From the NCBI RefSeq assembly GCF_000002425.4, contig NC_037255.1:11300710-11364709 (forward strand): a stretch of DNA of 64,000 nucleotides, written 5' to 3'. The position numbers and the translations under genes are program-made. Positions 1 to 13,539 of the stretch are shown here, piece after piece. Positions within the stretch are counted from its first letter, which is position 1. Every line of letters starts with the position of its first letter. Origin of the DNA: Physcomitrium patens (Eukaryota; Streptophyta; Bryopsida; Funariales; Funariaceae). The notes under the pieces are model-generated. The model saw nothing but the letters and a program-made list of their open reading frames with translations, was not told where the DNA came from and made no database searches.

Positions 1-1320
1 ACCAAAATCTTAAAAATTTCTCTAAAAATTCCTAAAAAATTCTAAATGAATTCTATATAAATTTTAAATTTTCTCATAATATTTTTATAATAATAAAATA
101 AATTTTAATCTGTACTTTCTTATCTTGATGATTTTTTGTAGTAATAGAATCAATTTAATCTACTATAAATAGCTAAGAAGATATGAGGTTCTTTCTTGTG
201 CTTTTTTTAGCTATTAACCAACATTTATAGTTTTTTTTAAATTAATATGTATAGATAGAAGGCCAATATAAATATTTACCTTAATAAATATCCCTCAATA
301 TTTAATAATAAATAAAAAATACAAAACCAACTAAGATAATTACCTCCAAGACTTATTATAACTTCAATTCTACAATTGACATTCTAATTTTTTATTTGTC
401 TAAAGATTTCTATATTATTCACCATATATTGTGGTTCTAAGCACTCTAAATATATCTTTTTAATCTAAAAAAACTAGTAAATAAATTTAATAACTCACAT
501 AAGAAGACTTATATATTGCTACTGTTGGAAACTCTACTTACTTGATATAAAAGAGAAGCTAATTAGTACATGCATGCTCTCAATCTAGGCAAGTAAATTG
601 AGTGTGGATTGAAGAAGTTCTATCAAAGAAGTTTCTTTTGTATTAGAAGCTTTCTAAGGACATAACTTTCTTGGATTCTAGCTTGTTACTTCTTTGGGTT
701 GTTTTAATAAATTTGTAATGTGTAGTTATTAGGCTAGCAGCCTAATGTATAGAGCAAGGAATTTCAAGGTGTGACAATTTAAAGTTTCAAGATTAGAGAG
801 TTTCAAGTCTAAACTTTGATGTGATTAGTTGTATATCCATGAATTAGTTGTATTTTATAGGATTTATTTGATACAGATAGCCATCTTAAGTAAAATATTG
901 AGTCACTTCATTGTGCCCTAGTTAGAACCTAGTAGTATTTTTTGATAGATTTTCATTGATGGTTTCTATTGGTCTATCTATTAAGAGCATTTACACCTAA
1001 ATTTTTATTTTTATGAATCTTTTCAAAAACAATTCAATGATAGTAGTATTTTAGTTATATTATAGAAGTAAAAAAAACTCTTCTTTAGCCTCTTGGAAAG
1101 AAGTGGTGATGTTTTAATTTCTATTAAGTAGAATTTTTGTTTGGATCTATATTTTTGTATTAGTCTTTAATTTTTCTATGGAACTATATCAATAGATTTA
1201 GTAAATTTTATTTGAATTTTGTATTATTCTTATACTATATTTATAACAATGAGTTGGCTAAATTCAAAGAGTGTATTTAAAAATATAAATTAAAAATATA
1301 ATATATTATTTTAAATCTCT
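1..1320. other. AT-rich non-coding DNA, possible LTR fragment
   Basis: No gene is visible here. The stretch is strongly AT-rich and stops interrupt every frame. Between about 525 and 780 there is LTR-like sequence: a start like TGTTGGAAACTC, an A/T-rich core promoter-like stretch (gatataaaagagaag near 545) and T-rich sequence after it. The Ty3/gypsy pol remnant follows on the same strand, so this may be that element's 5' LTR and leader. No second LTR copy was matched, so the call is tentative. Confidence 0.3.
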
Positions 1321-1329
1321 AATAGGAAC

Positions 1330-3090
1330 TTTAATCTTATTTATTAAGAAAAAAAATGAATCATTGTGGATGTATATAGATTATTGAGGACTTAATAAAA
1401 TCACCATCAAAAATATGAATCCTCTACTTTTGATATTTGAACTTCTTCATCAATTGAATTAAGAAGTAGAAGTAGCATTTGAAGCTTTGAAGATAATTTT
1501 TGTTTCTACATCAATCTTATATTGCATCAATGTTTTTAGATCATTTTTTATAATAAAAAATACATCAAACTTTACTTTGAATGTTGTATTATCACAAATG
1601 GGAGCAAATGACAAACTTCATCTAATAGATTTTTTATTCAAAAAAACTTTTAACAATTAAGATCAATTATGAGATTCATAATAAAGAGCTTCTTGCAATT
1701 ATGATTTGTTTCAAAAATGGCACTATTAACTAAAATACACTTTTAATCACCATACATACAAATCATAAGAACCTCAAGTATTTCATGTTAGTATGTATTT
1801 TAAATTATTGCCAAATTTTTTGGAGTATATCTTTGTCAAGATTCAAATTCAAGTTTACTTATTAATTAAAATAACAATAAGGTTTGTCAGATGCTTTTTT
1901 AGATGATTTTATTGTACATCAAAAAAAAGAGATGAAGCTTTTGATCAACAACGGACCATTCTCTTGAAGCTAGAGCAATTTCATCTACAAACAATGAAAT
2001 AAATATTAATAATTGATTCAAGTTTTTTTGAGCAAGTTTAATCAAGTATGTCCTTTGATTTCTTATTTGTGATGTTAAAGATAATTCTTCAAAATTTCAT
2101 GATACTTCCAAGTCTAAATTTAAAAACAATCTATTCTATTTTAAGAGATACTTACATATTTTAAAAGTTGAAGTATGATTACTTATTCTTGAAGCTCGTC
2201 ATAATTTTTTAATAGGCAAATATTTTGGATACAACAAAATTTTAGAGCTAATATCTGCAGATTTTTAATGGCTTCAAACATAAAAGGTAGTCAAAGACTT
2301 TATACAATCATGTATCATTTATTAAAGATAAAAAATTCCTTGTTATTGATCTTACAAACTTCTTCATCCATTATCCATTCTTGAAAAATCATTGGCTTTT
2401 ATTTTTCTTGGATTTTATTATACATCTTTAAGTCTCAAATTTTTATGACTCTATATTTGTGAAAGTAGATCATTTTACCAAAATAGTATATTTTATATTA
2501 TGTACAAAATTTATTATATATAAAAAATAATTCACTATCAAAGATTGCTTAAAGATATTATCTTAGATAGGAGGACTCAAAATGTATCAAGATTTTGGAG
2601 AATTTGTTTTAAGATTCTAAGAATGGATATAAAACTATCTTCAACTTTTTATCTTCAAACTGATAGACAAACAAAGAACATAAATGAAGATTTGGAGTAA
2701 TATTTGACTTGTACCATTAACATTAGCACGATTATTGGATAATTTTTTTACCATTGATAGAGTTTGCTTATAATAAGATAATATATTCTTCTATGTAATA
2801 AATATCTTTTTTACTAATTATTATTATTATCCACAACTTAATACTTTTGACTTTCAAAAATTGATAATCTTATAGCAAAATATTTGAAAAATTATTTATC
2901 TAAGCTACATACAACAATAAAGGCACAATTAATAAAAGTTCAAGAATAACAAAAGTTCAATGCAGATGCCTATTACAAGAAATAATCTCAATTTTATATT
3001 AGCAATAAGGTATAAATACTTTGTTATAATATCAAGACTATTTCTTTTTATAATTAGTTAATTAGTTAGTTAGAAAAACTCAAAGTTTAA
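1330..3090 (+). mobile_element. Decayed Ty3/gypsy LTR retrotransposon pol
   Basis: Frames are broken by many stops, but the order of pol motifs is readable by translation. A reverse transcriptase stretch of the IDYRGLNKIT...NP type lies near 1373-1440. An RNase H region (alternating V-LSQ-G and D-LH motifs) runs about 1480-1800. Integrase core motifs of the type ISDRGTQ...SRFW lie at 2560-2600, with a QTD-QT--N-DLE motif near 2650-2700. A C-terminal NIKT motif lies near 3025-3045. Nearly all damage looks like C to T or G to A, for example CGA read as TGA. This fits methylation-driven decay of an old insertion. No gag or clear LTR pair was found, and no product is expected. Confidence 0.8.
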
Positions 3091-3099
3091 TTAGTGACT

Positions 3100-3946
3100 A
3101 GAGACTTTGAATAAGAATAATACATTGATTATCAAGGAGATTTTGCATCTATAATCAAAAAAGTATCTGTTATGCTAGTAATTTTTATTGCTATGAAAAA
3201 AAATGAATCGTCAAAGACCTTAATATTAAAACTTTTTTTTGAATAGAAACTTAGATCAAAAGGTGTTTATGAAGTTATCTAAGGACCTTAAACATTTGTA
3301 TTAAGGCAAAGTAAATAATTTGGTTTGCAAACTCAAAAAGGCCATATATAATATTAAACAAGTATTAAAGATATGGTACATAAAAATAAATAGCTTTTAA
3401 AAGAATAAATATTTTTAAATAAATAACTATAATTATAATCTTTACATATTCTATAAAATTTATCTTTGTATAATTATGATTTTATATATTAATAACTTAT
3501 TTATTATTGATAGTAATAAGACTAAAATAAATGAGTTAGAAGAAAAACTGAAGAAAAAATTTGAAATCTTAAAATTAAATTTAGTCTTATATTATATTGA
3601 GATCAAATTCATTTATCTTATTAAGGAGGTTCTTCTAATTCAAAGAAATTACAATCAAAACATGTTAGAAAGATTTAATGTCATAGATTGTTTTACTATT
3701 GCTATTCCTATAGAAGAAGACATTAGACTTTGAATAACTATAGAAAAAAATAAAGCAAACACAAAATACAACCAAAATTTGATTGAAAGTCTTATCTTTC
3801 TAATAAATATATATTAAGACATTGCATTTGCCATCAGCTGTGTAAGTAGGTACATAGTTGTTTTATAGCAATCCTATCTTTATACCGCTTAAAGAATATT
3901 TACATATATAAAAAAAATAATGAATTAAAAAATTTATTTTTCATAA

Positions 3947-3982
<36 letters not shown>

Positions 3983-4550
3983 ACATCTTTTATAGATGCA
4001 AACTAAAAAAGAAATTTGAACAAAACAAATCCACTATTGAAATGTTATTAAAGACAAAAGATTCTCTATTGGATTAGAATAACAAGTTGTAACCCATAAT
4101 TGTATTATCTATTATTGAGGCCAAATACTAAATGCTTTTAAAAGAAGCAAGGAAAATCTCTTGAATAGGATTTCTCTTCAAAGAACTCAAGTTAAAGCAA
4201 GAAAAAAATACTATCTTTTTTGCAATAATAAGAAAGCCTTGAAGCTAGTTAAAGATCCAATTTATCATGCCAATACTGACATGTTCAATAAAGAGATTTG
4301 AAGATTATTTATGATTTTTTTTAGTTGGTGAACTTATAAACACCTTCATGTACAAAGTTCTATGGCAAAGAAAGTATATATGTATATGTATGTATGTATC
4401 AATATATGTATGTATATATTTATATATACATAATTCTAAAGTAGTTTTTCCAAATATTCATAAAAAAAAGTATTTGAATAATAATTGGATGCATTTTTAT
4501 TTATTTTTTTAATTTTATAAAAATCAAATGTTCATAGAAATTTGTTGTAT
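3100..4550. other. AT-rich non-coding DNA with poly(A) tract
   Basis: No convincing gene. An 85-codon open frame at 3476-3733 (+) is Lys/Ile/Asn/Leu-rich, matches no family I recognise and sits in retroelement debris. It is probably a decayed fragment or chance. A poly(A) run of about 28 nt covers roughly 3953-3980 and may mark the 3' end of another retro-inserted RNA. Short TATG/TATA simple repeats lie at 4376-4432. Confidence 0.35.
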
Positions 4551-4554
4551 TAAA

Positions 4555-5640
4555 ACAAAATCGCTTGAAATGCATCCGCATGCCAAGTGATATTTCGGTA
4601 CATATAAAGACAAAAATCAATCTTGGGAACCTTATTTAGAAACGTACAAAGATAAAGACATTACAGAAATCCAAAATAAGTCATTTTTCTTTCTGTTAAG
4701 CTGTTGAAAAGTATTAGATGCATGTGCATGAGGATTGGAAACGCCACTTTGCACGGCACTACAAATCGATCACACCAATACTTAACGATGTTGTGTCAAA
4801 GTGTGCACAATGTTTTTACTTCAGGTCATCCCTCTAACATGCTAATGAAATAACAACGTGATTTGATCTCATAAACTGTTGAAAGAGTGAAGGTGGAAAT
4901 GGCCATTGTAATACACAGACAAACATGTGATGGTACTTGTTGTTCACTTAAATGCTGGAGTGACGCATTGGATTGCGTGTACGTGGCTATGACTTCACTG
5001 GTAGAGTGTTGTAGCAGACCTGGGTTTTGATGGAACTGGCGAGCTCCTTCGGTGACTCAAATGTGTGAAGTGTGTACAAAGACTAGCACTCAATGATCAG
5101 TGCGGCTTGCCGCAGTTTATTTAGGTGGTATTACAGCGGAGTCTTAAGAGTTTTGCCCATTTCAAAAGACAAGCAATTATTGTCATTGTCATTTTCGTCA
5201 TCCACTAAAGATGTGAAGAATAATTACCATGTGAAGGCAGCCGATGTTGGCAACAAGGGCGTGATGTTGCATGAACCTGATGCCACAAGAGCTCTAGAAG
5301 CGATTAACTGAGGATAGCGCGCAAAGGATTGATTCAATTAAAACTTCCCCGCAGATCGCAAATATTTTATAAAAAATACGTTGTCAGTGACATGATCAAA
5401 ACTGTGGTGAAGGGCGAAGTCTATCTTGCTGCGAGTAATCAGGATATTCACTGCAGTATAGTTTCACAGCCCAAACGACCTCAATATTTTCCTCAACTCT
5501 ACTTCCTGGTATTGGTTGTGGCTTCACCCCCGCTGCCAAGCAAGTGCCGTAAAGAAACCATCCTGTCGGCAAGTAGTTGCGTCTGCTACTACTGCCAGTA
5601 CTGTATTCGCTCGTTATTTTAGAGAAGAAAGGAGTTGGAC
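4555..5640. other. Patch of genic-like composition, no recognised gene
   Basis: Base composition changes abruptly from the AT-rich flanks: CG dinucleotides and C/G-rich codons return. Two short open frames lie in tandem on the + strand: 5093-5311 (72 codons, ATG start) and 5329-5622 (97 codons, which opens with a non-ATG codon). Neither resembles a family I recognise and no splice structure linking them is obvious. It could be a remnant of a gene or DNA transposon, or a non-coding transcription unit. Confidence 0.25.
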
Positions 5641-5681
5641 TTCGATATCCATATGTCCAATATTCAAAGATGGATATTGCA

Positions 5682-5760
5682 CAGTTGCACTCTAAAAATT
5701 ATTTGAAATAGTAAGTTGCCATGAAACTTACTATTGCAAATAATTTTTAGAGTATAACTG
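5682..5760. repeat. 36-bp inverted repeat (hairpin)
   Basis: Arms at 5682-5717 and 5725-5760 are reverse complements with 33 of 36 positions matching. They are separated by a 7-nt loop (gccatga). It sits just outside the poly(T) tract that ends the neighbouring LINE. The small loop and short length fit a foldback element or MITE remnant better than a typical plant miRNA precursor. Confidence 0.85.
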
Positions 5761-5787
5761 ATAGCCTTAAAAGCAATAAATGCAGAT

Positions 5788-8700
5788 TTTTTTTTTTTTT
5801 TTTTTTTTTTGACACAAATAGAGATTGTTCCCTATTGCAAAAAAGTTAATTTACATAGTCCTGGTCAGGTCCAGCTAGGAACGGTTAAGTTAAATCCTAA
5901 TTATTGTTAACAAAATTACTACTAGGTCTGGTTAGTTTTCTCACTGATTTGTTGTCCTTCCATGTTGCTAGTATACTATTCATACACCATGGGTGTTGGA
6001 AATGTGCTACAATTTTTGTCTCCTTTAAAGGTATACATTTGATTTTGATTTGAATTTGGAACCACACATTTCTCCCATAATTGATTAATTGAAGCCACCT
6101 TTTGTAACATAGTTTTTTCTAGAGCCAATGTATTCCATTGAATGAGGCATTGTTCCTTTCAATCCACAATATCCATAATATGCATTTCCAAAAACAATAG
6201 ATGATTATTTCTTGTGCACCTGATAAGCACATTAGGCAGCACTTATTGATATTATCACATACTTGTCTTTGCCATGAATTCATTACAATGGTATGGTGCC
6301 ATATTAGCTACAACAATTTGACCTCTTTTTCAGCTTGTTCTTTATCTTATACATTAGTAAACTTTACTTTGTAATTAGAAGGTAAAATTTATGTCAACTT
6401 TTCTATTGCAACATTAGAAAAGACATGCATTTTTTAGAATAGTGCACAGCCAATTTGTATAGTATAATGCATGAATAGAACTTGTCTAGTCCATTAGAAG
6501 CACTTGGGATTCTGTGTGAGACAATGAATCCTATTATAATAAAAAAATTATAACTTTCTTTCTTGACCTTCTTTATATAGATATAATTCAAATTTATTTA
6601 ATGGCACCAGTGCTACATTATCATGTTATAATTCATCTACCATGTGAAAATAATGCACATATACATTTAAAATATAATTTATTATATAATGTAGTGAGAG
6701 TTATATTATTAGATTTTAGTTAGTTACAAAATGTGATTAGATTGCTACTTCAAAGTAGTTAGTTTAAAAGGGTTATTATTGAGTTTGATTTTATGTTGAT
6801 AATTATTTTTATATATTTAGATCTACCTTTATAAGATATTAGTGATTTTTAAAATCTTATTTTGTTTCTTTTATTTGATATTTAAAACACATATTATGAA
6901 AAACTTATTAAAAAAAAGATTAGAAAATAATTTTTATATAAAAAAAGAAATTAGGCCAATTATATGGATGAATGGAGATGGATGATGTAAATCATTCTTA
7001 TTATTGGCCAAAATTCATGCCCAATGGACTTTAAGGAAGCTGCTCGAGGCCCTATTAGGGATTAGGATTATTCTTCTAAAGAAATTTTAACTTAAGAGAC
7101 TAAGATCAAGAAGTTTAGATTTTTGGCTATAATTTTGGTGCAAATCTTAAGTGATTTGGAGTTTGTATGAAAGAGGTATAGGTGCTAAAAGTTAAGGTGT
7201 TGATATTATATCTACTATCACTCTTTTGGATATAATGACACTTATAAAAAGCAATAAAGAATTAGTGATTAGAATTAGAGAGAGTATTTTTTTGGCTATA
7301 TTTTTATATATTTTTTGATAAATTCTAAATTGAAATAAAGGAGATATATGAAGTTGATATCAGTACTTACAATCTAAGGGCAATAAGTGATCTGATGTAC
7401 TAGTGGTTGTGTTTTGAGGTATATCTTGAGTAATTTGATAAGATTGTAACTCAAAATTTCCAAGAATGTATATTATCATGTTATTAAGTTTTATATATAA
7501 ATTTTAAAGCATTTGGATATTAAATTTTTGAGATATGAAGAAAATAATTTTTGGATGCTTGTAAATTAGGGTTTAGAGGACATGCTAGGATTTCTAAGAT
7601 ACCAAATAATTTATAGTAGATTTATAGTTTATCTTTTCTTATGATAAAGCTTAAGAATAAATGCTATATTATTTAGAAACTTTAAAAAAAATAAGTAATT
7701 GGAGTAAGAGATATGATATTCTAAAATTCAAGGAGAAAAAATCCTTTGCATGAGAAAAATACTTTGAAAGGGTTTTACTATAATTTCGGCAATTTAAGCA
7801 AAGTAAAGAGATTTTTAGAAACCAAGACTTTATATACATGTTAAAGATAGAAATGTGGAGCTATAAAAAAATTATAATATAAAGATAGATTTTTGTAAGG
7901 AGATTATAGATTTTCTTTGGGCTTATGAAAAATCAAACTTAGTAGCAAATAGTTAGTTATGATTTGATATAGAAGCTTTAAAAAGCCTTGTATATAAATC
8001 CTCTTAAACATAAAAGGTTTTTATTAATAAAATATTTTTTATATTGTTCTATTTATTTATCTTCTATAATAAAAATAAATCACTTATTAGACCTTAGCTA
8101 ATAAATTAAAGCTAAAGTTTCTATAGCTACGTACCCAATAAATTTTTACATGGAAAATTACGCTATACAGCAATGTGTAACCAATTTGCTTTTTTCTTTC
8201 ATTCCTTGGCTAAAAAACAACTTTTGTGCACACAATATCTTGGCCATGCTACTGGTTATACTTTTGACTAAATACATTAGAATTAAAATTGGAATTAAAA
8301 ACTTAATGAAGGTTTATTTACTTGGTAGGTTGGTATAATTTACCATACTAGAATAGACATCCAATTGTCCTTTCCATCAAACAAATCCATCTATTTGCCA
8401 CTTGGGATTTTCAAATCTAAAGCAAAGAGAATTTGGTGCCAATGTTGATTAAAGGAGGTGATTAATGCTTTTTATGCTCTTGATTCGTCCATAATTAATC
8501 CAAAGTATCTTTTTATCTCTACAAGGTACAAAAAATATCAATTTTTTTATATAATTTTATATCTTTGTAACCTTATTTTATGTAATATATTTATCTATAA
8601 TTTTTAAAATCTTTTTCTAATATCAGATATGGAAAGATAATACTATATATTACAATTGATCTAATCTTCTCAATATGTTGGAGAGAGGAATATTAATTTG

Positions 8701-10154
8701 GATAGGAGGGTCTTCCATGTCATTGCTATTCTTTTCTCTACTACAAATCTTTCTTTACTATAATATTGTGGATTAGTAAAGAGAACTAAACTTAATTTCT
8801 ATTTTTTTTTTAATATTACTAGAAGAAGATAAGCTGGTGATGCAACATCAAATGTAAATTGGATTTATTAGGATTAAAAGCTTTAACTATCTATTTAACC
8901 ATCAATGCCACTATTGCATCAGCTAGATTGATAAGATTAACTCCACCCTTATGCATGGATTAATAGCACTATAGCCACCCAACTTTAGTTTGAACTCATT
9001 GTATAGTTTTCTTAACAAGGTAGTTTTCTATGGGAGCTTTGACCTTTGTTATATTCTTCTTTGTCTCTCTTTATATTGACATGAAAAAGAACATTGTAGA
9101 GAATAAGACATTGTTCACTACCATCTTTCTTCTGATAGCATTGCCTTTTTGAATATTAATATATTAGTTTTTTATTAATTTATTATTGCAAGAAGGTCTC
9201 AACATTTGTTGAGATAAATAAAAAGCCAAATGGAATGCATAGTAATTTGCTCACATGACCATCTTTAGTCCACATGACACCAAGTTTATTTGTCTAAGGT
9301 AGAAAGTTTAGTTTTTGAAGGATTTTTCAATGTCCACTTGATTTATTCCAATTTATAATAAGATTCAATTCCAAGAAAAATGCCTTAAGTAAATAAATGA
9401 TATATTATACATTTTCTTCTTCTCTTAATAGAATTAGAAATATGTCATTTGTATATTGTGCCAAAATCTATTGTCTATGATCTATTGGAAATTAAATTCT
9501 TCTAATTGAGTCAAGTTTTGCTTCCTTTACAACCATCTTATTAAGTACTTCAACTATAATAAGGAGGAGGTAAGGAGCAAGTGGATTTTTTCTCACTCTT
9601 GTGAAAGATGAAGAATCTAATTCATTGATTTTTATACAAGCCATAGCATCAATGAACAGTAATTTAATCATGTACATAAATTTAGTAAGGAGCTCCATAC
9701 TTGCCATTGTATGAAATATGAAGTTCTATTTTATTATGTCATTTGAATTTGAAAAGTCAAGCTTTAAAATAAAAAATTGATATGATTTTTTTGCTCATGC
9801 CATGGTTTCATGAGTCAATAGTAAATTGATTAATATAAATCTCATGGATAAGAAGGCAGTCTACTCTATACTAATAATATTTGTGAATACAAGTTGGAGT
9901 CTTAATTGCAAGGCTTTTGCATAAATCTTATATTCTTTATTGAAGAAGGTAATTGGTTTCTAATTACTTAGATTACATTTGATTCTTCCTTTGTAAAGTA
10001 ATGCAATCATCCTCTGTATAACCTCAGGTAGTAAGCATCCATGTGATATACTATCTTGTAGCATGATTAAATATTCTTGCCTGATTAACTTCCAAAACAC
10101 AACATAGAATTCTAAAATGATGTTGTCTGGACTTGGGGGTTTATCCTTCTGCAT
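5788..10154 (-). mobile_element. 5'-truncated L1-type LINE, decayed, with nested insertion
   Basis: On the - strand the reverse transcriptase is readable from 10154: an SPDN...EFY--FWK motif, then a GCLLPEVI--MIALLYKG block. Near 9450 an AQYTNDI motif stands where family members have an A-FADD box, with the D to N change explained by C to T decay. A thumb-like region follows to about 8.4 kb. Sequence like the C-terminal zinc-binding domain (cysteine-spaced residues, then FWKC and W-ERNN-FNG) appears at about 6.1-6.3 kb. The element ends in a poly(A) tail, seen as a T run at about 5788-5811. RT to tail is some 2 kb longer than a normal L1 ORF2, so roughly 6.6-8.2 kb is probably a later insertion. 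All frames are broken, and the endonuclease and ORF1 are missing. Confidence 0.75.
6600..8340. mobile_element. Probable nested LTR-type insertion inside the LINE
   Basis: This stretch separates the LINE reverse transcriptase from its C-terminal part and has no LINE-like translation. Its sequence is AT-rich with LTR-like traits: a promoter-like cctTGTATATAAAtcctc stretch at about 7985-8010 and a T-rich run after it. No pol domain was found and no target-site duplication was established. A 62-codon frame at 8150-8338 (+) is not recognised. Confidence 0.3.
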
Positions 10155-10159
10155 TTAAA

Positions 10160-12050
10160 AATAATAAAACAAACAAATTTATTATGAAAATAAAATAAAA
10201 GTATGTTTACTAAAATTTAGATTATCCTTTATAAAATATATTATTATTCTAAAATTCATAAGAAAATAAATAAATAAACAAAAGACAAATAAGGCTATTA
10301 AATCTTGTATTGAGTAACACAAGGACAAATTAGATGTATGTTTATTTGTCTAAGATAGTTCAAAAAAACTTGAAAGGTCTTCTGGATTTGCCTTGTAATA
10401 AAAATATTTTGCTAGAAACCTATGGATTCTATAATAATTTTGACTCAATTAGTTGTCTAATTTTTCTTCAAAAACCTAATTAATTCATTAATTTAAGTAA
10501 ATTATAATATATTAATATTTTAATTATAAATTATTTATTATTATATTTTTAGAAATTAATAAATAATAATTTATAGAATATATTTAATAAAATCCACTTA
10601 AAATTCTATATCTAATTCTTTAAAACATATAAAAAAGAAAAAAAATTGCAAGTGTGAAAAACAAGTATATGTTATGTAAATAAATATTTTATGTTTTTTT
10701 AAATATTTTAAATAAATAAATAAATTATTTTAAATAATTAATTAAAAATAGATTAATTTAATATATATATAAATAAAAAATTAATAAAAAATATACTTTA
10801 ATCCAACTTTTGGCTTTTTAATTTCATTTATTTAGTTAGTTAGTTATATTTTAGATTATCAAATCAAGTTCAAATAAAAGCTTTTAATTAAGTATAAAAA
10901 ATACATTTAGGGATTTCTTTTAAAATAATAAAGTGATTGATTTTATAAAAGATAATTGAAATTTTTTTAAATAGCATAAATTAAGTTTTCTTTCATCAAA
11001 TAATATTCAATGGAGAAAATTATTAAATCTATTTATATACTATCTAAATAAAATAAATAAAATAAAATAAAAGCTTTTAATTAAAAGTAGCTATTTAACT
11101 TTAATAAAAGAATATGTTTGTTAAAAAATTACAAAATAAATAAATAAAATGTTTTTATTTTAAAATTTTAGATTTACAAATTTTAGATTTAAAAATTAAA
11201 ATATTATAAAATAATTTTAGAATGATATAAAAATATTATTAAAAATTATTTTTAAAGATACAAAAGAAAAGAAAGCTTTTAAATAGAATTGAAAGTTGAT
11301 ATTTGTCATGAATTACAATAATGTTTTTATTCTTTTAGAAAAATATGAAGTTAGTTATAAAATATAATTAATTTTTTAATAGATACATATATAATACCTT
11401 TATAAATTAATTACAATCAATGAATATTATAAGCATGTATATCACATCTTAAAATAGAAATTAATCTCAATAAATTAAATAAAATCATCTTTGTAAATAT
11501 AATAAATAAAAGAAAATTTTAAATTGACACAAGAATTTACTAAATCAATGTACTCTTCATCATTGATTGCACATTTATCCATTTTTTCATTGATTTTTAA
11601 CCAATGCAGATTTGATAGTGAAGAATTTTTTTTAATGATTGTTAAGATAGGTGGTTTGATCTTGTAAATGCCTAAGTCAATTTAACAATTTTATAAATAA
11701 AAGATGTAGAAATCTAACACAAAAATTATATTAAAATAAAAGAATAAAAGCAATTGTTTAATCAACTCAACTATAATACATATATATTTCTTAAATAAAA
11801 AAATAAAAATCAATATTATCACATCCTTCAAATGATATGTCAAGATGTGAAACAAAAAGAAAATTACATAATTAATTTAAATAAATAAATAAATAAATAA
11901 CAAATCACCATTGCTCTATCACCAAGAATCTCTTCACATGATTTCATAATATCATATTTAAATAAGACACGAAAACACATTATCACAATTTGGAAATTTG
12001 GGAAAACTTCCCTCATAAAATTAAAACCTCAGTTTCTGAACTTGTGAACT
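10160..12050. other. AT-rich intergenic DNA
   Basis: No gene, RNA gene or recognisable element. Composition is extreme A/T with many short TAAA/TAAATA repeats, for example AAATAAAT runs near 10710-10730 and 11880-11900. Every frame is closed within a few dozen codons. Confidence 0.5.
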
Positions 12051-12066
12051 AAAAGCATTAATAATT

Positions 12067-13500
12067 ATGAGGAAAAAAACATCATCAAAGCATAAGATCC
12101 ACCAAAGATTCATTCCGCCAACCCACTCTCATCCTCCAAAGTTCATCCATCCATACATCCATCCATCACATTATCATTCTTTGTTCATTCATCCCTCCAG
12201 CCCCACTCCCCTCACTCACTCACTCCCTCACCGATCGATCAGAAGCGGAAGGAAGGCCAAAGCGAAGCGAAGATCGTCGCGTATGCTTGTCTCGTTACCT
12301 GCAACTCGCAGCACCAGCACCAGATCGCAGCATCGCAGCATCAACTCACACAATCGCACGCTCCGCGCATTCTGATTCCCTTTCTCTCTTGCGCCCCGCT
12401 TTCCGGAATGTGCCGCACGACCCTCACAATCATGCTACGACCAGGTTTAGTGTTTCTTCCGACTTGTACAGCCGCTCCGCAATGAATTCTCCGCCGGGTC
12501 CGGTGGGGTCATCATCATCTCTGCATGCAGTCCACTGAACAGGTCCCCACGGTCCACCTGTTCGTCTCGCATCCGACAAGGTATTGCGCTCATGCCGCTG
12601 ATGCTGTTGCTTCGCAACTGCTCATGCTTTAGCGGGAATGAATATGTGTATGTATGTGTATGACGTTAGTCACCTAACATTACTTGGTCGGCAAGTACTC
12701 TGCTGCCATGCATTGCTAGGCCCGCTCACCTGTGGCTGCTTCTGCGACCAGCATCATGAACCAGAGCACTAGAGCACATGGTTACAAATGCTTGCACTCG
12801 AAAGGACTGAAATAGGCTCCGAAGAGACCGTTTCATAGCTACCTCAACCATTTCTGACTTCCCTTGGGTTTTTTGGATGGGTGCATTTCATTTTAAGTAA
12901 TGGCGGCTAATGCCTTGGCGCGGAGGAGTCTGCCATGGAACAGGTCAAGTCCTCACCGATTGAGAGGAGGCTCCAGGTTTAGGAGACACGGTGAATGATA
13001 ATTAGAATCGGCAATTTGAAAGAGCACGTAGTTGGAACCGAAGATTCCAATTTGAGATACGTTCGCTTGGGCTGGAACGTCAACCGACACTCACAGGACA
13101 CCGATCACGATTTCACCGCACGCGAACAGCATTTCGGAATGAAGGTAGACTTTATCAACAATCGCCATGGGAAACAACTTTGACCATGGTTATAACATTG
13201 GAATATGCACTGGCATTACAAGTTGGTCAGTTGCAGAAGTTTGATGATGAGGCCGTTACCGCAGCATTGCGAGGTAGATTCGGGCTTGGGATAGAAAATT
13301 ACATTGAACAACGACCATAAGCGTTAACGTTGAGACAGAAACTACGCACATGTCCACTGGCAGTATGCCCATAACATTCCAGACTTCCAAGCGGTTGTCC
13401 CATTGAGCTACAGCACATGCAAGTATAACACGCAATTTCGTCTACCAGCACTTTCGAAAAGTGCGAAACATGACAGGGAGTAGCTCAGGTCAAAGAGTGC
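12067..13500 (+). other. CpG-containing orphan island with unassigned open frames
   Basis: Composition switches at about 12.1 kb to GC-balanced, CpG-containing sequence. It begins with a C/T-rich stretch (12110-12235) like a plant 5' leader. Candidate starts include ATG 12482 (18 codons), ATG 12525 (35 codons, crossing a good donor at 12580/12581) and ATG 12900 in a strong plant context, AATGGCGGCT (32 Arg-rich codons to 12998). A frame with no ATG at its opening then stays open from 13006 to 13320 (105 codons) and ends with a KFDDEAVTAAL-GRFGLG pattern. I recognise none of these. The whole could be an unannotated or broken gene on the + strand, convergent with the TTL gene, or a non-coding transcript. 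Confidence 0.3.
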
Positions 13501-13539
13501 AGAAGTTTCTTCTTGCAACGAGCACCCAATCACCCAGAG

